From JAQVCM01 sp040403095 (lineage in GTDB: Bacteria > Bacteroidota > Bacteroidia > Flavobacteriales_D > Crocinitomicaceae), in contig JBBALI010000008.1 in NCBI GenBank assembly GCA_040403095.1, positions 1 through 64,000 of the forward strand: a DNA stretch of 64,000 nucleotides. Direction: 5' to 3'. The notes below the pieces were generated by a model. That model had not been told where the DNA came from and did no database searches. It saw only the letters and a list, made by a program, of their open reading frames with translations. Below, in pieces: positions 58,659 through 64,000 of the stretch (the first letter of the stretch is position 1; every line of letters starts with the position of its first letter). The position numbers and the translations under genes are program-made.

Positions 58659-59651
58659 CTATCTTATTGCAGTAATTTTATGATGCTCAACAGACTTATT
58701 TCCTTCGATTACTTCAATGATAAAAGTATTTCCAATCTCTGATAAATCTATTTCAGAAATAACATTACCATTTGTTGCATTGATAGTGGTAGAGTATTCT
58801 AACTGACCCATAAAATTGTAGATGTTTAGTTTTACCTCATTTTCAGTTTTAAAAACATTTACATTAATTTTCGAGTTTGTTGTTGGATTTGGATAAACAA
58901 TACTGATGTTGTTTTTTTCTTTTATTTCAATAGATTTTGGTTCAAAAATTTCCATTTGACCATTGTAATCAGTTTGTGAAAGTCTGTAATAGGAGATTCC
59001 TTGAATCGGATTATAATCATTAAATTGATAATCTTTTTGAGAGGAACTTGTTCCAGCGCCTTTTAATTCGCCTATTTTTTCATAGTTGATTCCATCTGTA
59101 GTTCTTTCAATTGTGAAATAATCATTGTCGCGTTCAGAAGCTGTACTCCAATTAATATTGACTTTATCTTTTTCATGGGTGACATCAAAGTTCATTAATT
59201 CGATTGGTAAAGCACTGCCAATTGGAATTGAGAAAGTTCTAGAACTTAAGTTTGGTCCTTGAACCTGAATATCGATTCTTGAACAGAGGTTTTGTAAAGT
59301 CAAATTATTCGGATTCCCTCCAGAGTAAGTTGCGTTTGCTGAAGTTACTGTGCCTGAGCCTCCATTGTTTGGTAAGTCGAAAAATGTTCCCTGACTACAT
59401 CTTACTGTACCCTGTAAAGTATACATACTTGAAGGCACATTGGAACCTGAAAAGGTAATATTGTAATTTAGGGTAACATTGTAATTACAACTATTTGATT
59501 GATAGTTCCATTTGTTAAGAACCATATTTGAAATAACCACTTTTACTGTGTAACCATTGGTCGAGGAAGTAGACGCTTGACCTTGAGAAAAAGTATCGTT
59601 GAACGATATCAACGATACAAGAATTAAAAAAGTGTTTAAAAAATTTTTCAT
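58659..59651 (-). CDS. Secreted protein with T9SS type A sorting domain, 330 residues
   Basis: A signal peptide (MKNFLNTFLILVSLISFNDTFS) is followed by a Ser/Asn-rich, beta-rich domain (about 25-150), then a short linker with the usual module LPIELMNFDVTHEKDKVNINWSTASERDNDYFTIERT, which precedes sorting domains in many Bacteroidetes proteins, and the type A tail (VYPNPTTNSKINV, about 255-330). The function of the front domain is unknown. It has its own promoter box. Confidence 0.85.
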   Translation of the reverse strand: MKNFLNTFLILVSLISFNDTFSQGQASTSSTNGYTVKVVISNMVLNKWNYQSNSCNYNVTLNYNITFSGSNVPSSMYTLQGTVRCSQGTFFDLPNNGGSGTVTSANATYSGGNPNNLTLQNLCSRIDIQVQGPNLSSRTFSIPIGSALPIELMNFDVTHEKDKVNINWSTASERDNDYFTIERTTDGINYEKIGELKGAGTSSSQKDYQFNDYNPIQGISYYRLSQTDYNGQMEIFEPKSIEIKEKNNISIVYPNPTTNSKINVNVFKTENEVKLNIYNFMGQLEYSTTINATNGNVISEIDLSEIGNTFIIEVIEGNKSVEHHKITAIR

Positions 59652-59730
59652 CTGTTTGTTAGTGTTCTATTTGTTTGTTTTACAATGTTTTAATCTTGTT
59701 TTTTACCAATTCCTGCCTTTTAGCGGGGTG

Positions 59731-59738
59731 CAAAGGTA
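59731..59738 (-). promoter_or_regulatory. Bacteroidetes -7 promoter box for the 330-residue gene
   Basis: TACCTTTG on the minus strand matches TAnnTTTG and gives a leader of about 75 bases. The 307-base gap up to the fasciclin gene otherwise holds only the terminator at 59882-59917. Confidence 0.5.
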
Positions 59739-59881
59739 CAGCCTTAATTCTGATATTCTGTTACAGAAATGTGAATATCATTTTTTTTCAAGTTAATAAA
59801 AGTTAAATGCTTTTTCACGGTCTAGTTACGAACTGATTTGATTTTTGGTTTTATTTTTGAAAAAAAAAGTAATTTATCCTG

Positions 59882-59917
59882 AAAAAAAACGCCTTGAAAT
59901 TTGACTTTCAAGGCGTT
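59882..59917 (-). terminator. Terminator after the fasciclin gene
   Basis: 12-bp exact stem (59888-59899 with 59906-59917, core CGCCTTGAAA/TTTCAAGGCG), 6-base loop, and a T tract on the minus strand. Confidence 0.9.
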
Positions 59918-59958
59918 GAATCAACATTCATCAGTAGTTTTGATTCGTTTTTTAAATA

Positions 59959-60516
59959 TTATTTAGGAATTGATACAGCGTCAGTTACATGAATCACACC
60001 ATTGCTTTGATAAACATCTGCGATTGTAACAGTTGCCATACCACCTTTTTCGTCTTTCAGCATTAATTTTTTGCCGTTCATAGTTGCTTCCAATGAACCA
60101 CCAGAAACGGTTTTTAAAGTAGCTTTACCATTTCCTTTCTTGATCAACTCAGCAATCATTTTGGAATCATATTTTCCAGCTAATACATGATAAGTTAAGA
60201 TTCCTGCCAACATTGCTTTATTTTCTGGTTTTAGCAAAGTTTCTACTGTTCCCATTGGAAGTTTTTCAAATGCTGCATTGGTTGGTGCAAAAACTGTAAA
60301 AGGTCCTGCGCTAGCTAATGTCTCAACCAAATCAGCCGCTTTAACTGCTGCGACCAATGTGGTATGGTCTTTTGAGTTAACCGCATTTTCAACAATGTTT
60401 TTACTTGGATACATTGGCGCTCCACCCACAGTTACAGTTTTTTCCATTTGTGCTGATGCATTGTAAGACATTAATGTTGCAAAAGCGATTCCTGTTATTT
60501 GTTTTAAGATTTTCAT
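59959..60516 (-). CDS. Secreted fasciclin-domain protein
   Basis: 185 residues: a signal peptide (MKILKQITGIAFATLMSYNASA) and a single fasciclin (FAS1) domain with the H1 and H2 landmarks TLVAAVKAADLVETLASAGPFTVFAPTNAAFEKL and GVIHVTDAVSIPK (each seen in full, given here in part). FAS1 domains support cell adhesion and polymer binding. It is a single-gene unit ended by the strong hairpin downstream, separate from the bicarbonate-transport operon that ends upstream of it at 60642. Confidence 0.9.
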   Translation of the reverse strand: MKILKQITGIAFATLMSYNASAQMEKTVTVGGAPMYPSKNIVENAVNSKDHTTLVAAVKAADLVETLASAGPFTVFAPTNAAFEKLPMGTVETLLKPENKAMLAGILTYHVLAGKYDSKMIAELIKKGNGKATLKTVSGGSLEATMNGKKLMLKDEKGGMATVTIADVYQSNGVIHVTDAVSIPK

Positions 60517-60641
60517 AATTGTTTTTTTAAAAGTTTTTCTTTTGTTTTAAATTCTAACTAGTATGAAACAATTACGATGGCGACTATCATTTTGGATTTA
60601 TTCTTTTTAAAATAAATTTTATATAATTGATTTTCAAATTA

Positions 60642-61484
60642 TTAAGGGTTGCAAATTTGACAATACATTGGGTTTTCAAATTTTATTTTTCGAGGAAAGT
60701 ATTCTTTTTCTTCATGTTTACATTTTTTACAACTGTATAAATAATACAAAGTTGATTCAGTTGGAAAATGACAGGTTTCACATGGCAAACCCCTTTGTGC
60801 AGAGGTGATTGAAAATCCTGGAGTCATGCATTTTGGACATTGTCTTAAGATTTTTGTCAGTAATTTTTGTGCAGTAACTTCGATGTTTTTCATCCGCATT
60901 GGATTAAAATGTGCCCTCATGTCGGTTTCTACATAAACATTACCGAATTTTTTCTTAATCGATTTGTATTCAGAAATCAAAGTTTCCCAATTGTCGATTC
61001 CTTTGATAATATTTTGATTTGAATTTTGTTCATTTCTTAAAATCAAGGCATGATTTGGAAAATCTACTTCTTTGGCAAAAGCCTTTATGGCTCGAATCGA
61101 ATGGATATTTTTCCCTTTAAAATTGGTTTCCGTAGATAGTTCGCGAACAATAATTTCTAGATTATTTTTTTTATCTATAAAAATTAATATTTCTTCATTT
61201 GCTTTTGAAAAGAAAATTGAAGGATGGTTACCAAATGAACCTTCGCTGGCAATACCTAGATCACAATTATTTTGATTCATGCCCTCTAAACATTTTTTGC
61301 GAACAGTTGCAATAGGATCATCCTTTCTTTCAATTTCTCCTGTGAAAGTGCCTAATAAATCTGTGTCGAAGTTTTTATCTATAAAACATTTTACGCCTAA
61401 TTTTCTTTCAAAAATTGGCGCAATAACTTTTTCTTTCGCATGTTTTGTGGCGATAATTAGCTTTCTATTTTCAAATAAATTCAT
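60642..61484 (-). CDS. DUF6671-family protein with zinc ribbons
   Basis: 280 residues. The N-terminal two-thirds resemble the DUF6671 family (KLIIATKHAKEKVIAPIFE, LLGTFTGEIERKDDP, CDLGIASEGSFGNHPSIFF). The C-terminal 70 residues carry four CxxC pairs (CPKC, CETC, CKKC, CQIC), that is, two zinc ribbons. Function unknown. It is the last gene of the operon that begins with dihydroorotase and SbtA; its start is 1 base after the CutA-like gene's stop. Related genes elsewhere could show whether the SbtA link is conserved. Confidence 0.8.
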   Translation of the reverse strand: MNLFENRKLIIATKHAKEKVIAPIFERKLGVKCFIDKNFDTDLLGTFTGEIERKDDPIATVRKKCLEGMNQNNCDLGIASEGSFGNHPSIFFSKANEEILIFIDKKNNLEIIVRELSTETNFKGKNIHSIRAIKAFAKEVDFPNHALILRNEQNSNQNIIKGIDNWETLISEYKSIKKKFGNVYVETDMRAHFNPMRMKNIEVTAQKLLTKILRQCPKCMTPGFSITSAQRGLPCETCHFPTESTLYYLYSCKKCKHEEKEYFPRKIKFENPMYCQICNP

Positions 61485-61485
61485 T

Positions 61486-61797
61486 TTATGTTTTAATTGT
61501 TCTGCTTCGAATCAGTTGATCAAATGAACTATTAGATTGGATAATTGGTAAAGAGTAAACTGGAATCTTTTCGCCATATTTTTGCTTGATTAACTTTTCA
61601 ATCGTTGGAAAAAGCATTGCTTTAGTTTGACAAGTAATAACTGTATTCAAACTTTGAATAACACCTTCATTTTCTTTTTTGAATGAAATATTATCTTTGT
61701 CAATGGAAGCATTTGCTATTAAACCTTCCAAAAGAAGTTCATTAATTAATTCTTGCGCAACATGATTTTGATGAAGATAAATAATGATATTGACCAT
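61486..61797 (-). CDS. CutA/PII-fold-like small protein
   Basis: 103 residues. The spacing resembles CutA: a first strand IIIYLHQNHVAQELINELLLEGLIANASI, the middle LNTVITCQTKAMLFPTIEKLIKQKYGEKIPVYSLPI (compare CutA's kTxxxxxxxLxxxIxxxHPYExPExxxLPI), and SSFDQLIR at the end (each seen in full, cited in part). CutA and PII share the trimeric ferredoxin-like fold. Cyanobacterial SbtA is controlled by SbtB, a PII-like protein, so a small protein of this fold in an sbtA operon may do a similar job (inference). It lacks the SbtB C-terminal CGPEGC motif. 1-base and 5-base gaps to its neighbours. Confidence 0.6.
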   Translation of the reverse strand: MVNIIIYLHQNHVAQELINELLLEGLIANASIDKDNISFKKENEGVIQSLNTVITCQTKAMLFPTIEKLIKQKYGEKIPVYSLPIIQSNSSFDQLIRSRTIKT

Positions 61798-61802
61798 ACT
61801 AT

Positions 61803-62087
61803 TTATTTTTTATCAGTTATTTCGATGTCAATTGAACTGAAAACTTTTAGTTTCTTGTCATTATTTTCGGCAAATTGAATTATTTCGATCAGCTTTCGGT
61901 TGCTTTCTTTTAATTCTTGTAATCTTTTTTTTGAACGTTCAATATTTTCTCCATTTCGTTCCTCAAGACTAAAGATTTCCAGATTGTGAAAGTTGATTTT
62001 GTTTCTAATAATGTTTATCAATACATCATTTGCTTCTGAAGGCGTGAAAATAGTATCAATTAAATTTATTTTGTGATTTGTGTCCAT
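61803..62087 (-). CDS. Small coiled-coil protein, paralog B, of the sbtA operon
   Basis: 94 residues, soluble. An N-terminal strand-helix part (INLIDTIFTPSEANDVLINIIRNKINFH, cited in part) leads into a charged coiled coil (NIERSKKRLQELKESNRKLIEII) and ends with strand VFSSIDIEITD. Its layout is the same as the 80-residue neighbour: 'F...EA...L..II..KI.FH' then 'R...LQ.L'. I know no function. It is one base from paralog A and five from the CutA-like gene. Confidence 0.65.
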   Translation of the reverse strand: MDTNHKINLIDTIFTPSEANDVLINIIRNKINFHNLEIFSLEERNGENIERSKKRLQELKESNRKLIEIIQFAENNDKKLKVFSSIDIEITDKK

Positions 62088-62088
62088 G

Positions 62089-62331
62089 TTAATCTAAGTT
62101 TATTTCGCAATTGAGGTTGATATTTTCTTTTCTTTTTTCGATAAACAAACGTGCTTCAAATAATTCTTTTTGAAGTTTTTTGATTCTATTTTCTCGCATT
62201 TTGATTTCTTCTTCTCCACTGACTTCATTGATTTTATGTTCATGAAACTGGATTTTAACTTGAATCAATTTGGTAAGAATTTCTATGGCTTCATGACCAC
62301 TAAAATTTCCATTTAAAAGTTGAATTTTCAT
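62089..62331 (-). CDS. Small coiled-coil protein, paralog A, of the sbtA operon
   Basis: 80 residues, soluble: an N-terminal part (IQLLNGNFSGHEAIEIL, then LIQVKIQFHEHKINEV), a coiled coil (RENRIKKLQKELFEARLFIEKR), and a final strand (INLNCEINLD). It is paralogous to the 94-residue gene next to it. Both have a short strand and helix with KI.FH, so the pair may form a heterodimer. It lies 39 bases after sbtA. Confidence 0.65.
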   Translation of the reverse strand: MKIQLLNGNFSGHEAIEILTKLIQVKIQFHEHKINEVSGEEEIKMRENRIKKLQKELFEARLFIEKRKENINLNCEINLD

Positions 62332-62370
62332 AATTTTAGTTTTTAGTTTTATTTATCAGTCAATTTATAA

Positions 62371-63333
62371 TCAAGAGTTTTGGACAATTAAGAAATACAA
62401 GGGCATTCCTATGGTGATATTGATTGGAAATGTAACAGCCAAGGCCATTGGTAGATAAAGTCCAGGGTTTGCCTTTGGAACTGTGATTTTCATCGCCGCT
62501 GGGACTGCAATGTATGAAGCGCTGGCTGCAAGAATTGCAAAGATGAATCGATTGGCATCATCATGAGTTACAAATGAACTTAAGATGGCGAAAATGGAAC
62601 CATTTATAAGCGGGATTAACAAAGCGAATAAAAAGGGAAACCATCCAAAAGAGAAAAAAGATTTTAATTTTCGACCGCTGGTGATTCCCATATCAAGTAG
62701 GAAAATCGCCAAAAAACCTTTGAATAAGTCATTTGTAAAAGGTTTAATTCCTTCCGCTTGCTTGGCGCTTGCTAAGAAGCCAATTACCAAACTACCAAGA
62801 ATTAATAAAACGCTACCATTTGTAAATGAATGTTTTAAGACTTCTCGCTTTTTTATTTGATTTGTTTCTTCTTTGTTATAAAGTGAAATTAAAATCAAAC
62901 CGACAATGATTGCCGGCGATTCCATCAATGCCATGATGGCAACCATATGTCCATGAAGTGCCATTTGCTGTGACTCAAGATATGAAATAGCTGTAACAAA
63001 AGTTACTGCGCTCACAGAGCCATAAGCTGCAGCGATTGCTCCTGAATCAAAAACACTTAATTTTCTACGCAGAATAAAAAAGGTGTATAGCGGAATTAAA
63101 ATTGAAATACTAATTCCAAATAACATAGACCAACCAATTTCTGCCGTAAATTTTTCGTGTGATAGTTCTTGACCACCTTTGAATCCGATGGCGAAAAGCA
63201 GATAAAGTGATATAAATTTGGAAGAATTTGCTGGTATCTCAAGATCACTTTTGAGCACAACAGCGATGACTCCCAAAACAAAAAATAGCAATGCTGGATT
63301 GGTAATATTTTCGATTAATAAATTGAAATTCAT
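62371..63333 (-). CDS. sbtA: SbtA-type sodium-dependent bicarbonate transporter
   Basis: 320 residues with about ten membrane helices in two half-repeats, as in the SbtA/DUF897 family. Landmarks are FVLGVIAVVLKSDLEIP near the start, YLLFAIGFKGGQELS, AAYGSVSAVTFVTAISYLE and MALMESPAIIVGLIL, all expected positions. In cyanobacteria SbtA takes up bicarbonate with sodium, at high affinity. It sits in one transcription unit with dihydroorotase 24 bases upstream and four small genes downstream. Bicarbonate is a substrate of carbamoyl-phosphate synthetase, the entry to the same pathway as dihydroorotase. Confidence 0.85.
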   Translation of the reverse strand: MNFNLLIENITNPALLFFVLGVIAVVLKSDLEIPANSSKFISLYLLFAIGFKGGQELSHEKFTAEIGWSMLFGISISILIPLYTFFILRRKLSVFDSGAIAAAYGSVSAVTFVTAISYLESQQMALHGHMVAIMALMESPAIIVGLILISLYNKEETNQIKKREVLKHSFTNGSVLLILGSLVIGFLASAKQAEGIKPFTNDLFKGFLAIFLLDMGITSGRKLKSFFSFGWFPFLFALLIPLINGSIFAILSSFVTHDDANRFIFAILAASASYIAVPAAMKITVPKANPGLYLPMALAVTFPINITIGMPLYFLIVQNS

Positions 63334-63357
63334 AAATTTTAATTGTTAATATAAGTT

Positions 63358-63999
63358 TTATCTAAATTTTGAAAATTTGAGCCTCATGCCATTTGCGATT
63401 TCGTTGAAATTTCCATTGTCGAAAATCAAATTTCCATTCACGAAAGTTTGGTGGATTTTACTTTTGAATTCATATTCTTCAAAGGGAGACCAATGGCATT
63501 TATATAGGATATTGTTATTGTTTACCTTCCAATTTTGATTTAAGTGTACCAAAACTAAATCTGCGAAATAACCTTCCCGAATATATCCTCTGCTCTTTAT
63601 TCGGTAAATTTCTGCAACGTGGTGACTGGTTTTTTCAACAATCTTCTCAAGGCTAATTTTTCCCTGATGAAATAATTCAAGCATGGCTGGCAAAGCATGT
63701 TGAACAAGTGGACCGCCAGATAAACTTTCGAAATAATTACCAGCTTTGTTAGCTAAAGTATGCGGTGCATGATCTGTTGCTATAATATCTATTTTGTTGT
63801 TAATTAATGATTTAATTAGTCCTTCCTTGTCTTTTTCAGTTTTCACAGCAGAATTCCATTTAATTAGACTTCCTAAATTTTCGTAGTCTTTTTCCGTAAA
63901 CCATAAATGATGAACGCAAGCTTCAGTCGTAATTCTTTTTTGCTCAATCGGTAAAGTGTTTTCAAATAATGCCGCTTCGGCTGCGGTAGAAATGTGCAA
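63358..63999 (-). CDS. Dihydroorotase-family amidohydrolase, cut by the window edge
   Basis: The last 213 residues only; the gene continues beyond 64000, so the start codon in the track is not real. The fragment begins HISTAAEAALFE and contains the amidohydrolase catalytic Asp in IDIIATDHAPHT, then LSGGPLVQHALPAML and SRGYIREGYFADLVLVHLN, which fit class I dihydroorotase (PyrC), the third step of pyrimidine synthesis. Because several class I proteins without full metal sites are known and the N-terminal half is unseen, activity cannot be judged. First known gene of the sbtA operon, 24 bases upstream of sbtA. Confidence 0.85.
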   Translation of the reverse strand: MHISTAAEAALFENTLPIEQKRITTEACVHHLWFTEKDYENLGSLIKWNSAVKTEKDKEGLIKSLINNKIDIIATDHAPHTLANKAGNYFESLSGGPLVQHALPAMLELFHQGKISLEKIVEKTSHHVAEIYRIKSRGYIREGYFADLVLVHLNQNWKVNNNNILYKCHWSPFEEYEFKSKIHQTFVNGNLIFDNGNFNEIANGMRLKFSKFR

Positions 64000-64000
64000 A

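Noticed and set aside
61486..61797. Calling the CutA-like gene sbtB outright
   Set aside because: It lacks the SbtB tail and the sequence is closer to CutA in spacing; only the context suggests an SbtB-like role.
1..64000. CRISPR arrays, tRNA, rRNA, insertion sequences, prophage
   Set aside because: I looked for spaced direct repeats, cloverleaf-like and transposase sequences and saw none.

Overview
The window looks like a chromosomal segment of an AT-rich member of the Bacteroidetes, probably order Flavobacteriales and perhaps the Crocinitomicaceae/Fluviicola neighbourhood (family level is inference). The evidence is: five secreted proteins with C-terminal type IX secretion (T9SS) sorting domains of type A or B; TonB proteins of the Bacteroidetes kind; an isolated atpD-atpC pair; the conserved uppS-bamA-skp-skp-murI block; and many promoters of the Bacteroidetes form (-33 TTTG, -7 TAnnTTTG) instead of sigma70 boxes. 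I found no rRNA, tRNA, CRISPR array, insertion sequence or prophage.

Layout. 0.3-4.8 kb: a secreted beta-helix protein and two dissimilar photolyase/cryptochrome genes in tandem. 4.9-10.1 kb: a potassium module with a shortened KdpD-like kinase, KdpE, the Kup transporter and an outer-membrane porin. 10.1-12.2 kb: a lone paaZ-type fusion gene. 12.6-18.6 kb: an ExbB-ExbD-ExbD-TonB energy-transduction operon followed by a PstS-like lipoprotein and a TPR protein. 18.8-20.7 kb: two unknown genes and a CTP-synthase-related amidotransferase-like protein. 20.7-27.5 kb (minus strand): rnhA, an OmpA-like lipoprotein, murI, two Skp chaperones, bamA and uppS, that is, envelope building. 27.6-30.5 kb: atpC, atpD and a second TonB. 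31-38.8 kb: a T9SS type B protein, a WG-repeat/beta-propeller gene pair, a YbjN-like protein and a SOUL heme-binding protein. 40.1-43.9 kb: an arsenic operon (arsR, DUF6428, methyltransferase, arsenate reductase, acr3, GNAT, possible small membrane peptide). 44-49 kb: a T9SS cargo protein, three tandem short single-strand DNA-binding proteins, an unknown helical-repeat protein and a small lipoprotein. 49-52.8 kb: a propeller-sensor LytS-like kinase with its LytTR regulator. 53-59.7 kb: a 1290-residue T9SS type B protein, a VWA lipoprotein-like protein and a T9SS type A protein. 60-64 kb (minus strand): a fasciclin protein, then a compact operon.

That last operon is the most interesting part. 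It reads dihydroorotase (cut by the window edge), an SbtA-type sodium/bicarbonate transporter, two paralogous small coiled-coil proteins, a CutA/PII-fold-like protein and a DUF6671 zinc-ribbon protein, with gaps of 1 to 39 bases. It suggests a bicarbonate-uptake unit tied to pyrimidine synthesis and controlled by its own small proteins. Other points of note are the rewired Kdp-to-Kup potassium module, the SSB triplet without acidic tails, a perfect palindrome over the ars promoter, a CTP-synthase-like protein lacking the usual nucleophile, and two genes whose promoters sit so close that their mRNAs may be leaderless. Several starts were moved inward from the longest possible frame to the first ATG before a signal peptide or conserved domain.
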